Source: Spirosoma linguale DSM 74 (GTDB lineage: Bacteria > Bacteroidota > Bacteroidia > Cytophagales > Spirosomataceae). Taken from it: a DNA stretch of 64,000 nucleotides. The position numbers were made by a program, and so were the translations under genes. The stretch spans positions 1-64,000 of the forward strand of contig CP001770.1 of NCBI GenBank assembly GCA_000024525.1, written 5' to 3'. Positions 52,613 through 62,436 of the stretch are shown here, one piece after another (the stretch's first letter is position 1; each line of letters begins with the position of its first letter). The notes beneath the pieces were generated by a model. It made no database searches. It was not told the origin of the DNA and was given only the letters and a program-made list of their open reading frames with translations.

Positions 52613-53002
52613 TTACCATGAAAACACATATATTGGCGTAGGTTGATAAGCTACAGGACCTAGAAACTCAATCTCGGCTGTAACCTCCGTGAGACTTGCG
52701 TTAGGAGTTACCGTATCACCCTCCCCATTGCTACCGGTCCATACCCCATTACCGTAAATGATCTGTCGGGTAGAACGTAGCCTAAAAGCTACCTGGTAAG
52801 GATCGTCAGGGAGAAGGTCATTGCAGAAAATACCATCTCCATTAAGTTGGCGGGCAGTATAATCTATAGTGTCACAATCAATCCACTCGTATAACTGCTC
52901 TAATGAGCCATCGTGTGAAACTGAATTTACCTGCTTATTTGTAGCGTCGATAAGAAATACCGGTACTGGTTGTTCAGGAGAAGGAACGGGTTTCGTTGCC
53001 AT
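52613..53002 (-). CDS. Hypothetical protein, second copy of the duplicated pair
   Basis: About 129 residues from the ATG at 53002; the upstream extension to 53071 overlaps the terminator of the preceding gene. Central and C-terminal parts align with the neighbour at 52144 (LRSTRQIIYG, AEIEFLG). No signal, membrane or catalytic motif. Each copy has its own terminator, so the two may be expressed separately. Confidence 0.62.
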   Translation of the reverse strand: MATKPVPSPEQPVPVFLIDATNKQVNSVSHDGSLEQLYEWIDCDTIDYTARQLNGDGIFCNDLLPDDPYQVAFRLRSTRQIIYGNGVWTGSNGEGDTVTPNASLTEVTAEIEFLGPVAYQPTPIYVFSW

Positions 53003-53060
53003 CAATAAATGCCCGATATAACATGACGGAGCCGCACAGAAATAAAAAAAGTAAAGAAAA

Positions 53061-53080
53061 GCTGGACACAAGTGTCCAGC
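53061..53080 (-). terminator. 9-bp stem-loop terminator
   Basis: GCTGGACAC (53061-53069) pairs with GTGTCCAGC (53072-53080); on the minus strand it is followed by TTTTCTTTACTTTTTTT. It ends the transcript of the gene stopping at 53091. Confidence 0.9.
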
Positions 53081-53090
53081 TCAAATCGCC

Positions 53091-53804
53091 TTAGACCGTC
53101 GCAGCCTGTTCAGTTGCCACTTCCTGCAATTCGCCTTGCTCCGGTTCGGCAAGAAGATCTACAAACGGGTTGAATACGTTTTTGGCTACCTGCGTTTTAC
53201 CCATTTCGGTCAGCGTTTCACGTCGGAATAGATTGATTGTCTGCACGTAATCGCCCATTTCTTTCGTGAAAGCTTTATCTGCGGGTTTGTACGTAAACGA
53301 CGCGATATAGTATATGCCTTTGGGCTGTATTTTGTTATTCTCCCGCTTATCCGCATTCACCGTCAGCACTACCTCGTTAAGTTTGATACGGTTATATACC
53401 AAGGGGGTTATAAGTCGTTCCAGGTTAGCCACACTATAACCATGAAACAAAATTTCTGATACACAATTGTCTTCGTCAATGAAGAACAATTCGGCCCATT
53501 TTTTTAGTCCCTGCCCTAAAATATCATCCGAAAAGATGCGCCAGGCGATGGGCTGAAACGACAATGAAGAACCCAGTTTCTCAATATTGTTCTCGTCATA
53601 GTGAACTGAGAACTTGCCCTCCTTGGCATCGAATCGGTACTGTTTGGGGTTACCTGGAATGTAAAGGTATTTGTCTACAACCTCGCCCGTTTCAGTATCA
53701 ACAGTTTGAAAGGGACCGACCGGCGATCCGGCAACAGCAGAATTTGCTAACGCTTGCATTGTCTTTGCCCGAAATAACACGTCGGTGCCGCGCTTGGAGT
53801 ACAT
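53091..53804 (-). CDS. Hypothetical plasmid protein, 237 residues
   Basis: Soluble, mixed alpha/beta, ending in a Glu/Gln/Ala-rich tail (EPEQGELQEVATEQAATV). Motifs such as YLYIPGNPKQYRF and DNCVSEILFHGYSVANLERL are consistent with a conserved protein, but I know no family. It is followed by a strong terminator, and with 287 bases before the next coding start upstream it could have its own promoter. Confidence 0.65.
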   Translation of the reverse strand: MYSKRGTDVLFRAKTMQALANSAVAGSPVGPFQTVDTETGEVVDKYLYIPGNPKQYRFDAKEGKFSVHYDENNIEKLGSSLSFQPIAWRIFSDDILGQGLKKWAELFFIDEDNCVSEILFHGYSVANLERLITPLVYNRIKLNEVVLTVNADKRENNKIQPKGIYYIASFTYKPADKAFTKEMGDYVQTINLFRRETLTEMGKTQVAKNVFNPFVDLLAEPEQGELQEVATEQAATV

Positions 53805-53904
53805 TATAAAGATACGAAGTAACAGGCAGAAAACAGCAATAATATACTATAAATGAGACATATAACTCCACCCCCGCCCCCTTTCGTTCGTTTACTTCTT
53901 TCCT

Positions 53905-54108
53905 TTATTCAGATACTAAACCAGAAATCTGATTCAATTCCAGTTGTAAAAGCCTAAGGCCATAGCTAAGGGTAAGTTTGTCAAGTTTAGATAGTCTTAC
54001 CTCCTCTGAGGGTTCATTGATACGGTCAATGAGGTCACTCATTAATCGGTTATACTCTTCTTGCTCAACGTATCTACCCGGCATGTTCATCTGTTGCTCA
54101 GCATCCAT
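53905..54108 (-). CDS. Small acidic helical protein
   Basis: 67 residues, predicted all-helical (EEYNRLMSDLIDRINEPSEEVRLSKLDKLTLSYGLRLLQLEL). No family. It lies 57 bases after the Toprim gene and may be in the same transcript. Size and charge resemble small plasmid-borne accessory proteins. Confidence 0.55.
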   Translation of the reverse strand: MDAEQQMNMPGRYVEQEEYNRLMSDLIDRINEPSEEVRLSKLDKLTLSYGLRLLQLELNQISGLVSE

Positions 54109-54165
54109 GTTTTATTTATTAAAGCATTGACATTGAGTCAATAGCTGTGGCTGGTTCTCAAGTGA

Positions 54166-55533
54166 CTATATTAATTTTTGTGGAGTAGCTTTATAAGATG
54201 GGTTCTTCAGAGTGGGTTCTGGCCGGTCGACTTTTGCTTTTTGTGATTGTAATTCCTCGTTCCAATCCTTTGAAAAGGGGCGTTTGATAACCAATTTGTC
54301 GGTAAGCCCCCGCCATTCGACGGCCAGTTTTTCTATCCGGGTCAGCATTGGGCGGTGGTTAGGTAGGTGAATAGTCAGCAAACTATGGTTTCCCTGATGC
54401 ATCATGGCATCCGCGCTTGCTCTGTTCATATCGGGCGTGTACCCTTTGTTTAGGGTTGTCAATACCTTTTCCTGAAGCGACTCCAGGTGCGGCTTCCGCT
54501 TTACAACTTCATCCGGTAACCCATATACGTCAATAGACAGGGTGTTACTGTTCTTATTGTGACTGATACTTAACTGGTGATTCGCCTGCTCAATAGATTG
54601 GCCTGGAACTTGAAGTCGGCCGACCCAACCAATATTGAACCGAATACCGCTGTTATCATTGTCGTGGCCCAAGATAACCAGTTCAGGTTTGACCCGGTCT
54701 ATCAGCCGTTGTACTGTTAGGGGCTGAAGTGAAGAAGGTTGCCCACCTGTAGCAACATAGACCCGGTCATAGGGTTCCTTCGGTGGGTGAAGCTGGTGAT
54801 ACGATAAGGCGTCAATCGGACTTTCACAAATCAACATTTCCTTAGGCTGATGACCTTTTGGCAGGTTCGACACCCAGATACTTTCCAGGCGCTCGCCCCA
54901 TGTATGCCCATTCACTAAACCCGTTGGACTGTCGTTTTTCAGCAAAATGGCCGTAATGCCCTGTTCACTCTCCATCGGAAACACTGTATTGATGACCGTT
55001 TCCCCAGTTTTCTTGCTTATAAACGTCTTATTAAAGATTTTGCCGATGAATGCCCGGTGGCCAAGTGTGTCGACCGTTAAGCCTCGCCTGTCCATGAGAT
55101 AATCCGTATTGGTTAGTGGATCAAGTCTGAAGTAATGGGACATCGCCTTACTCCGGCTCGTGTCAGAAGGCGGTTGACTTTCAACCAGATCGGTAGAACG
55201 GCTTTTAGCGAGGTGTGACAAATCACCGGCGTACCGACCTATAAATTCGTGAAGCTGTTGCCAGCCTTCCCGCGTTGCCGTGTCGATATGGAGTTTGTCA
55301 ATCACATAATCAACAATCGTCCCCCGGTCACGGCTATCTTCAGGGTTGTAATAAAAATATTCGTTTGTTTTTTGATTGTTGCCGATAATGAGTTTTCGAC
55401 CTTCGGCGTTTTCGAGTACTGGCCAGCGCCGGGTCGATTTTCGCCGATCCTTCGAGAAGCCCTCTGTCTCCAGAAACTGCACCAGGTCAATCTGCTGCTT
55501 ATAGTCGGATAACTGCGGCTTAGTAGTTAGCAT
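54166..55533 (-). CDS. Toprim-domain protein (primase-like)
   Basis: 455 residues. The N-terminal region (WPVLENAEGRKLIIGNNQ, YFYYNPEDSRDRGTIVDYVI) resembles the DNA-primase-like zinc-less domain of Bacteroidota mobilization proteins. A Toprim core follows: MLICESPIDALSYHQ (catalytic Glu) and VILGHDNDNSGIRF (DxD). It would act in primer synthesis or processing of the transferred single strand. Bacteroidota plasmid Toprim proteins with DUF3991 are similar, but I cannot show DUF3991 here. It follows the tandem DUF3945 genes by 93 bases on the same strand. Confidence 0.82.
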   Translation of the reverse strand: MLTTKPQLSDYKQQIDLVQFLETEGFSKDRRKSTRRWPVLENAEGRKLIIGNNQKTNEYFYYNPEDSRDRGTIVDYVIDKLHIDTATREGWQQLHEFIGRYAGDLSHLAKSRSTDLVESQPPSDTSRSKAMSHYFRLDPLTNTDYLMDRRGLTVDTLGHRAFIGKIFNKTFISKKTGETVINTVFPMESEQGITAILLKNDSPTGLVNGHTWGERLESIWVSNLPKGHQPKEMLICESPIDALSYHQLHPPKEPYDRVYVATGGQPSSLQPLTVQRLIDRVKPELVILGHDNDNSGIRFNIGWVGRLQVPGQSIEQANHQLSISHNKNSNTLSIDVYGLPDEVVKRKPHLESLQEKVLTTLNKGYTPDMNRASADAMMHQGNHSLLTIHLPNHRPMLTRIEKLAVEWRGLTDKLVIKRPFSKDWNEELQSQKAKVDRPEPTLKNPSYKATPQKLI

Positions 55534-55626
55534 AAATGTATTTCAGTTAATTAAAACGTTGAGAGAAGCAGCTTAGGGGTTTGCTGTAAGTACCCGTCGG
55601 GCTCAATGCGGATTTGCTGTTTTGCT

Positions 55627-57042
55627 CTAATCCGTATTGTGTTTTCCGCTGGTGTCAGGCGCGATTTTCGAACCGTTTTTTTCGGGTGTACCATTTGGGA
55701 TGTGGTCGAAACGCAGGCCTCGGCTTGCCGCTGATACACGCACGTAGGCCGAAAAAGCTGTGCCGGCTTTACTCGTCATGTTATCGAGCCGAACGGCCTT
55801 TCCTTCGATCAGCCGCTGTTTTTGCAAGCCATTAAGTGTTACGCCTTTCAAATGGGACATCCGCTCAATTTTTGGTCGGATCACATCCGCGCGAAGTACG
55901 GTTAGTGTCTTAGTGTCTTTATCTACACCAATGAAGCCAGTGAACTTTTGGCCGCTCTGCTTGTCAACTAGTTCGGCAACCCGGCCCATGTCGCCATACT
56001 TATGGAGGTTTGCTTTATCCTTATCGGAGAAGGTATGTCCCAGGTAACTTTCTTTGAGTGTCAACTTGTGCTGGACGTCCTGAAGCACAAGTTGCGGGCC
56101 GTTATCTGGCGTATTCAGCACATACAGCTTTCCAATGCTGCCATCTCCTGTTTTGACGACATCCGTTTTTTGCCCATTAAGCAATCGCTTTGCGTTCTCG
56201 CCTGTCAGCTCGACAGCAAACTGACGAGTAGCCTGCTTGAGCAATGAATCTGGGTATCGAGCCTCTCCTACTACTGGTTGGACTTGACGATTTACTATTG
56301 GCTTCTCCCCTAATGGTGACACAACCATCGATTCGGTTGAAACAGGGCTTGACAGGCGCAGATTCACTAGCTGACCTGTTCCTAATAAGTTATCGGGGAT
56401 AGAAACGACCCTGGGAGATTGCCCTTTATTGAAAACCGTCAGATGAAATTGACGGTCCGCATAGCCGTAGCCAACTAGTGGCATATTCGGGTCGTAATGC
56501 CTGTAAAGTATGGTTTCAGGCATTTTTATAGCTTCCCGATAACCCAACCGATACAGATTCATCTCTGTAGGGCAATCGGGGTCACCAACCAAGAGTACAG
56601 GCTTTTGCCAGCTTATGGCCCTCATTGCTGGAAAAAAAAGCGGTTCATCTCGACGGTACCTCTCGTCAGTCAGTTCGACCGCCGATTGGTCATTGAAAAT
56701 GTATATGTCAATACCCTGTTCCTTTTGTGTGTCACACGGTTTGGATTGGTTTATCGTAGACCTAACTGACGAGGAGAGAGTACAGTACACGTCTAGCTGG
56801 CGATCATTTGCTAAACGGTGGTACAGATGCTGCGCATGAGACGTATTCTCAAATCTCAGTTCGATAGAAGCTGGTTGAGTAGTTGAATCCATCTCCGACA
56901 CATACTGGATTGACCCTTCCACAGGTTCGTCACTCGCAAGTTGCTGCCGAATCTCTTTAATAAAGGCCTCCCCTACCAGATCAAGCATCTGCTGTGCTAT
57001 TGAACCCCATCCCTGTGTGGTCGCTATCGGTCTAATTTGCAT
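55627..57042 (-). CDS. DUF3945 protein, downstream copy
   Basis: 471 residues. The C-terminal half (about 280-445) carries DUF3945-like units: LLNGQKTDVVKTGDGSIGKLYVLNTPDNGPQ, then ESYLGHTFSDKDKANLHKYGDMGRVAELVDKQSG, and FIGVDKDTKTLTVLRADVIR. The same units occur in the gene just upstream, so the pair is a tandem duplication with divergent N-termini. DUF3945 proteins are common beside Bacteroidota mobilization genes; function unknown. The N-terminal 250 residues show no domain I know. Confidence 0.85.
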   Translation of the reverse strand: MQIRPIATTQGWGSIAQQMLDLVGEAFIKEIRQQLASDEPVEGSIQYVSEMDSTTQPASIELRFENTSHAQHLYHRLANDRQLDVYCTLSSSVRSTINQSKPCDTQKEQGIDIYIFNDQSAVELTDERYRRDEPLFFPAMRAISWQKPVLLVGDPDCPTEMNLYRLGYREAIKMPETILYRHYDPNMPLVGYGYADRQFHLTVFNKGQSPRVVSIPDNLLGTGQLVNLRLSSPVSTESMVVSPLGEKPIVNRQVQPVVGEARYPDSLLKQATRQFAVELTGENAKRLLNGQKTDVVKTGDGSIGKLYVLNTPDNGPQLVLQDVQHKLTLKESYLGHTFSDKDKANLHKYGDMGRVAELVDKQSGQKFTGFIGVDKDTKTLTVLRADVIRPKIERMSHLKGVTLNGLQKQRLIEGKAVRLDNMTSKAGTAFSAYVRVSAASRGLRFDHIPNGTPEKNGSKIAPDTSGKHNTD

Positions 57043-57059
57043 AAAACTACATTATTAGT

Positions 57060-59060
57060 TTATCCTATTTTGGGACCTTTCTGTTTTTTTGCTTTCTTGG
57101 GTTTAGCCTCCTCCCCTATTGGCTTCGGCGCGTCCTGCTTTTTCTGTTTGGCTGGTTTGGGTACTTCGACCCGTTGTGCGGCTGTCTGCTTTACTTCTTC
57201 CGGTCGGCGCTCCGACTTTGGCTGAATCGTTTTCTTCCCGCCAGCACCATCTCCTTTGAATTGGTGTACAGGTTTGGTCAAGTCTTTGGCTGTCTTCTGA
57301 TCGACCGTTTGTTTGACCGCATTATCTGGGATTTTAGCGAATGTGAGCGAGCGTTTGGCGGCCGAAACCTGCACATAAGCGTTGAAGGTTTGACCGTTAT
57401 TACCAGTCATTCCTTCCAGCTTGATGGCTCGCCCCTGCTCTAAATTTTTTTGCTGCGGTTTAGTCAGTGTTACCCCTTTGATCGTCTGAGGAATGTGTAG
57501 CCGCTCTGTCCGAAGTACAGTCAGACTTTTTGTGTCTTTATCAACCCCGATGTATCCCACGAACGGCTTGCCAGTCATTTTGTCGGTCAGGTCCACGCGC
57601 TTTCCCATCTCCCCGTTTTTCTCTAAATTTTGCTTGTCCCGGGCAGTCAGCTCATAGCCGAGAAATTCTTTGGGTAACAGCAATTGCTTACGCTCCGGCT
57701 GTATTCCGACAATGGGGCCATTGTCTGGCGTATTGACGATATACAGTTTTCCGGAAATCTGAAAGGGTTTTCCCTCTTCACCCACCTGGGTTAGCTTCAT
57801 CAACCCGGTCTTTCGTCCGTTAAGCAAATCATCCAGGTGGCCTGCTTTTTCTAAATCCTGCCGGGTCACCCCAACCTTTTCGAATTGAGTGGCAACATCC
57901 GCCCACTGGTAACGAGTTTGTCGCCCCATTACGGGTATTTCTACGCCCTGTGTGTTTGTCTCGTTCATGGATACAACTTGAGTCTGATTATTTGCGATTG
58001 ATTGAGTAGTCGATTGTAGAGATATGCCGGCAGTTATGGTTGCTCCATCGAGCGCTGGCTTAGGTTCCATCCCCTTATTACCCGATTGGCTTTCAGCAGA
58101 CAGATGCCTCTCGGTCAAGGCTGGCACCGCAGCAACTAAGCTGTTGTGCCCCTGGGAGGTCTGTGCGTTTATAGGTTGGGGGATTTGAGCGCCTGTCTTG
58201 TCGAAAGTTCCCAGCCGTTCCCCCACCTGAGACGGTTTTGGGAAAGAATCCGGTTGACGTCCCATTTCATAAGGTTCCCGGTTGTCAGGCATTGCTTTTG
58301 CTGGCGCAATCCAGTCACTTACGGACTGCCGCAACCGTTGCCAGGCAGTTAAAGAGGGGCCTGATTCCTGGAGTAATTGGTATGACGGGGTCTCAACAGG
58401 TCTGATTTTTTCAGAAACAGCTTCCTGTATTGGCTGAAGAAGGTCATTGCTCTGGAGCTTGCCTTTCAATTCTTTATGTTGACGTTCCAGATCGGTTATA
58501 AATTGGCTCATCTGCTCATGGTTAAGCTGAGCATTGTGGAGGAAATTGGCCAGGAAACCCCCATTGATATCCAAGTGTAAAGTCACTGGACTTACCTGGC
58601 TTCGCAGTTGTGATGGGTTCAGATCGCCTACCTTTATGTTGTCACTACGGGTTTCGGTTTGGGATAGTCGGCCGGGCGTATCTACCACCTCTATACGGTA
58701 CTTCTCTTTCGAATCGATGAACGAAAGTGGCAGCCCCTTTACCGTTTCATGAATCTCCCATAGGTAGTCAGTAAGTTTGGTCCGGTCGCCATCAGGTGCT
58801 GTTTGGGTACGTTCTTCGATTCGTTTAGCCAAATCCGCTTTTTTAAGCGTCTCGTCATACAGGCATCGGGTAATCTCCTCATCCGACAATAAACCATCGT
58901 TGGCCAAGTACCCCCTCAACTGTTCATACTGTTCGGGCAGCACTAATTGGTATTGTTGCGTTTCTAACCGCTCAAATTCCTGCAATTGTGTAGCCTCTAT
59001 GCGGGTGTATTCACTGGGTTTGGGTTCTACCGTGCTTTCGGCAATAGGCATCGGTTCCAT
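57060..59060 (-). CDS. DUF3945 protein, upstream and larger copy
   Basis: 666 residues. DUF3945 units lie at about 410-600 (DDLLNGRKTGLMKLTQ, LYIVNTPDNGP, EFLGYELTARDKQNLEKNGEMG, YIGVDKDTKSLTVLR, VSAAKRSLTF). The N-terminal 400 residues are long, charged and partly helical; the end is Lys/Pro-rich (PKPAKQKKQDAPKPIGEEAKPKK), which suggests nucleic-acid contact. The downstream copy starts 17 bases after its stop, so they are co-transcribed. Role in mobilization is inferred from location. Confidence 0.87.
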   Translation of the reverse strand: MEPMPIAESTVEPKPSEYTRIEATQLQEFERLETQQYQLVLPEQYEQLRGYLANDGLLSDEEITRCLYDETLKKADLAKRIEERTQTAPDGDRTKLTDYLWEIHETVKGLPLSFIDSKEKYRIEVVDTPGRLSQTETRSDNIKVGDLNPSQLRSQVSPVTLHLDINGGFLANFLHNAQLNHEQMSQFITDLERQHKELKGKLQSNDLLQPIQEAVSEKIRPVETPSYQLLQESGPSLTAWQRLRQSVSDWIAPAKAMPDNREPYEMGRQPDSFPKPSQVGERLGTFDKTGAQIPQPINAQTSQGHNSLVAAVPALTERHLSAESQSGNKGMEPKPALDGATITAGISLQSTTQSIANNQTQVVSMNETNTQGVEIPVMGRQTRYQWADVATQFEKVGVTRQDLEKAGHLDDLLNGRKTGLMKLTQVGEEGKPFQISGKLYIVNTPDNGPIVGIQPERKQLLLPKEFLGYELTARDKQNLEKNGEMGKRVDLTDKMTGKPFVGYIGVDKDTKSLTVLRTERLHIPQTIKGVTLTKPQQKNLEQGRAIKLEGMTGNNGQTFNAYVQVSAAKRSLTFAKIPDNAVKQTVDQKTAKDLTKPVHQFKGDGAGGKKTIQPKSERRPEEVKQTAAQRVEVPKPAKQKKQDAPKPIGEEAKPKKAKKQKGPKIG

Positions 59061-59149
59061 ATATATTATGTATTGTTCCAGACAAAATTATTGATTTTAT
59101 ATATTCTTCATATAGTTTTATTACAAATAATTTATTATATATATTAATT

Positions 59150-59965
59150 ATGAATTTGAAGTGCCTCGGAGTTAGTACTACTCTCCTGCTACTGTGTGTG
59201 AAGACGCTTCAGGCGCAGGTCGTTTTCTCTTCTCCTAGTTCATCCTTGGATACGTCAACAGCCCAGCATAGTCCCGTCGGCTTTCGAGTTAGTTGCTTCG
59301 AATCAACGATAAACTTGCCGAATGAGGCTTCATCAAAAGTGTTTGGTACCACTCCGGACATAGACTCACTACTGACGTGCTATGCAGACAGTATTTTTAA
59401 TGGGTTGAATGCTCCTAAACTTTCTTTGGGCAACCGTTCACACCAGTTACAGTTTATTCCTGCCATACCACCCTTGCGGTTATTGTCCTGGCGGGAATAC
59501 CGTGTTACCAGTAAGTTCGGCTGGCGTACTCATCCAATTCGCGGAAATAGTAGCTACCATAACGGCATGGACATAGCTCAACCAGCTGGCACACCGGTTT
59601 ATGCAACTGCCTTTGGCGTTGTAAAATGGGTAAAGTGGGAAGTGGATGGATTGGGACTAGCCGTTTGTATAAAGCACCCAACGGGCTACGAGTCCATCTA
59701 TGGCCATCTTTCTACCCATGCAGTCCGAGAGAGGAATATTATCCAACAAGGAGCGATAATTGGACAGGTAGGCAGTACGGGGCGCTCTACGGGACCGCAC
59801 TTACACTATGCAATACTATTTCAGGGTAAGCCTGTTGATCCAGATCGGTATTGTTTTTTATGGATCAAGCAAACCAAAGTCGATTCATCCCAGATCCAAC
59901 AGCATCGGTTGATCGGGCCAGGTATATTTCAAAAAAGTGCCAAACGTATAATTGAGCGGGATTGA
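59150..59965 (+). CDS. Secreted M23 family peptidase
   Basis: 271 residues with a signal peptide (ending LQAQ) and a C-terminal M23 (lysostaphin-like) zinc peptidase: FGWRTHPIRG, HNGMD (His and Asp zinc ligands, about 137-141) and GRSTGPHLHY (about 210-219). It would cut peptide bonds in peptidoglycan. In mobilization and conjugation regions such enzymes help the transfer apparatus cross the wall. It is on the opposite strand to its neighbours, in a short AT-rich gap, so it probably has its own promoter. Confidence 0.9.
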   Translation: MNLKCLGVSTTLLLLCVKTLQAQVVFSSPSSSLDTSTAQHSPVGFRVSCFESTINLPNEASSKVFGTTPDIDSLLTCYADSIFNGLNAPKLSLGNRSHQLQFIPAIPPLRLLSWREYRVTSKFGWRTHPIRGNSSYHNGMDIAQPAGTPVYATAFGVVKWVKWEVDGLGLAVCIKHPTGYESIYGHLSTHAVRERNIIQQGAIIGQVGSTGRSTGPHLHYAILFQGKPVDPDRYCFLWIKQTKVDSSQIQQHRLIGPGIFQKSAKRIIERD

Positions 59966-59975
59966 GCAACAATTT

Positions 59976-60386
59976 TTATTCTGGCTTTTGCTCAACCTTA
60001 CTTATTTCTTCCATAAATTGATGGAGTAGTGCGAGTCGTTGGGCCTCACGCTGGTCATTAATACGTTGACGCTTGATCACTTCGTTTGTGAACATAGGTA
60101 CGTTTGGCTCTTCCTCCGGCTCGGGGTTGTAAAGCCATTCGTAGCTTACCTTGTGGCGTTTTACGTAATAGAGTGCAATCAGCGTGAACATTTCACGCGA
60201 GACCTTCAGCCCGTTTTCTAAACGATAGATCAGATTTTGCGTGGTACCAAACTCATCAGCGAGTTCCTGTTGGCTCATTTTCAGGAACTCGCGTACTTTA
60301 GCCATACGCCGGGCTATAAGTGCTGCATACGCATCATTTTCCTTTTCTAATTGTTCCATTCCTGGTATAATACGGTCGTTACTCAT
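59976..60386 (-). CDS. XRE-family helix-turn-helix regulator
   Basis: 136 residues with an XRE-type HTH at 30-85 (RMAKVREFLKMSQQELADEFGTTQNLIYRLENGLKVSREMFTL). Start overlaps the coupling-protein stop by 8 bases, suggesting co-expression and control of transfer genes, perhaps including its own operon. A charged C-terminal tail of 45 residues lacks a known domain. Operator not identified. Confidence 0.88.
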   Translation of the reverse strand: MSNDRIIPGMEQLEKENDAYAALIARRMAKVREFLKMSQQELADEFGTTQNLIYRLENGLKVSREMFTLIALYYVKRHKVSYEWLYNPEPEEEPNVPMFTNEVIKRQRINDQREAQRLALLHQFMEEISKVEQKPE

Positions 60387-62436
60387 TTTTAGGTTGTAGG
60401 TTCTCGACCAGGTGTTTCAATGCTGGGTCATTGGTCAGCCGCTCAATTTCGGCTTGAATTAACACAGAAATATCCTTTTTCACCCCGTTATAATTTGCCT
60501 CCAACATATAACTTAGTTGATGGTCAGAGATTTGGGCAAATTCAGTACCCGGCGGAATGGGCTTTACCCGCTCTAATTCGGCTATCATCGCTGGTTCTAC
60601 CAGTAGCCGAGCATGAAATATTTTCTGCTTGATAACCTCATCGAAGTTATCAGCCACTGCTCCGACAAAATGTCCTTGCGATAAATTCGAGATTTTAGAC
60701 TCGGGTATCACTGAATCAAGATTTTCGGAAATAGACAAGTTTGTATCCCGTTCCGTGAACGAGAGTGAGTGGCGTACCTGTTTGTTTTTCCCAAACCGGC
60801 TTGACATTGTTTTAGCCGTTTCGCCCAGCACCTGACCCGAAAACACATTTCCGATCGTGTTAAAGATGGTGGTAGCTTCCTTATCCCCGTAATCACGCTT
60901 TAACTGGCTTAGGTCCTGTAACCCCAGGCAGGTGGACACCTTGTTACTCCGTGCGGTCGCAATCAGGTTATCCAACCCCCGGAAATAAATAGTGGGCAAT
61001 TCGTCGATGATTAGAGATGACTTCAACCGACCTTTCTTGTTGACGAGCTTGATTAGCCTGGCATTGAAGAGACCAAGTGCAGCTCCATAGACTTCCTGGC
61101 GTTCCGGGTTATTTCCTACACATAGTACTTTGGGATCATCCGGATTATTAATGTCCAGGCTAAAGTCATTACCCGTCATTACCCAATAAAGAGCCGGGCT
61201 GGAGAGTCGGGAAAGTGGAATTCGGGCGGAAGCAATTTGACCTTCCAACTGCTCGTAGGCCTCATTTCTGAGGGCGCTGGCAAACGGTTTAAGCAAGTTT
61301 TCGATCTCGGGTTCCGATTGCAGGATCGGGAAAAGCTCGCGGTATTCAGCCCCGGCAAACTCAATGACATGGGGAAACGTACAGTAACGCTGACCGTCGT
61401 CAGGCAACCCCTGCTGTGCCAAACCTCTCAATCGACGCTCATCATACTTTTTGAGATACCAGACAACAGCCGTCAGAAAGTTCATCGGCGACTCAACGAA
61501 GAAATCGCCTTGTTTCTGAATCCATGATTTATTTAGGTTTAACAGAATGGTCCGGGCTGCTTCCTGTGCATCAATAATATCAGACATCAGCTCTGGCAAT
61601 AGCGGGTTGCACCGATTCGAGCGACGAGGGTCGTCAAAGTTGATGACGTAGAATGTCGGCATTCGTTTAAATGCCCGACGGTTTTTCTGTAAGTAATGGT
61701 ACGCGATATTCGACAGATCGGGAAATTTATAATCGTAGATGTACATGGTAAACCCTTTCTCAAGATGTTGCCGTATGAAGTTATTCACCACGGCAAACGA
61801 CTTCCCTGATCCAGGCGTACCCATAACCAACGTTGCCCGAAACGGATTGACCACATTTACCCACCCTTTTCGAATCCTCTTCTTGACGTTGTATTCCGTT
61901 GGAATATTGACCGAATATTCATTCTGTTTTAGCCCTGTCTCCTGCTCGAACGACTCATTTTCGTCGTTGAAAGCATCTTCTCCAATTTGAACACTCAAAA
62001 TCTGGTTGGCGTAACTCCCCGCTTTGATCAAGAGCAAATAGCCGATCAGGGTCGCCATCAAATAAGCTCCATTCCGTGTTTCAGCTGATAGCCAGAATAC
62101 CCGCAGGAGTTCTCCATTCATCAACAACAATGCCCCACCAACAATACCGGCTCGTGCAACATGCGCCCAGGTTACATTTAGCTGCTTACGCGTTTTGTTA
62201 CCAAACGTCCATATCCCCAGAAGTAATAAAGCAGCTATCTTGGAGTAAACTGGGTGAGAAAAAAGGTGGGTTGCCCTGTCGATGCTCAAGATGAACCGGT
62301 CTAGTAGGGCAAAGCTGAAACCTATTGATTGTAACGTATCGTAGCAGAAGAAGTACAGATGAAATCCAATCAGAGCTAACGACATAAACAGGAGCATATT
62401 CAGTATGCCCCTATACTCTTTATCCTGCGTTCCCAT
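60379..62436 (-). CDS. VirD4/TraG-like type IV coupling protein (MobC-like)
   Basis: 685 residues. About four N-terminal membrane helices (16-42, 58-78, 90-112, 118-136) precede an ATPase with Walker A GTPGSGKS (about 205-212) and Walker B SLIIDELPTIYF (about 472-483), plus DLSQLKRDYGDKEATTIFNTIGN, as in TraG/VirD4 coupling proteins. It would bring the relaxase-DNA complex to a type IV secretion channel. No VirB-like channel genes occur in this window, so the element looks mobilizable, or its channel genes lie outside. It is followed by the overlapping XRE gene. Confidence 0.92.
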   Translation of the reverse strand: MGTQDKEYRGILNMLLFMSLALIGFHLYFFCYDTLQSIGFSFALLDRFILSIDRATHLFSHPVYSKIAALLLLGIWTFGNKTRKQLNVTWAHVARAGIVGGALLLMNGELLRVFWLSAETRNGAYLMATLIGYLLLIKAGSYANQILSVQIGEDAFNDENESFEQETGLKQNEYSVNIPTEYNVKKRIRKGWVNVVNPFRATLVMGTPGSGKSFAVVNNFIRQHLEKGFTMYIYDYKFPDLSNIAYHYLQKNRRAFKRMPTFYVINFDDPRRSNRCNPLLPELMSDIIDAQEAARTILLNLNKSWIQKQGDFFVESPMNFLTAVVWYLKKYDERRLRGLAQQGLPDDGQRYCTFPHVIEFAGAEYRELFPILQSEPEIENLLKPFASALRNEAYEQLEGQIASARIPLSRLSSPALYWVMTGNDFSLDINNPDDPKVLCVGNNPERQEVYGAALGLFNARLIKLVNKKGRLKSSLIIDELPTIYFRGLDNLIATARSNKVSTCLGLQDLSQLKRDYGDKEATTIFNTIGNVFSGQVLGETAKTMSSRFGKNKQVRHSLSFTERDTNLSISENLDSVIPESKISNLSQGHFVGAVADNFDEVIKQKIFHARLLVEPAMIAELERVKPIPPGTEFAQISDHQLSYMLEANYNGVKKDISVLIQAEIERLTNDPALKHLVENLQPKNE

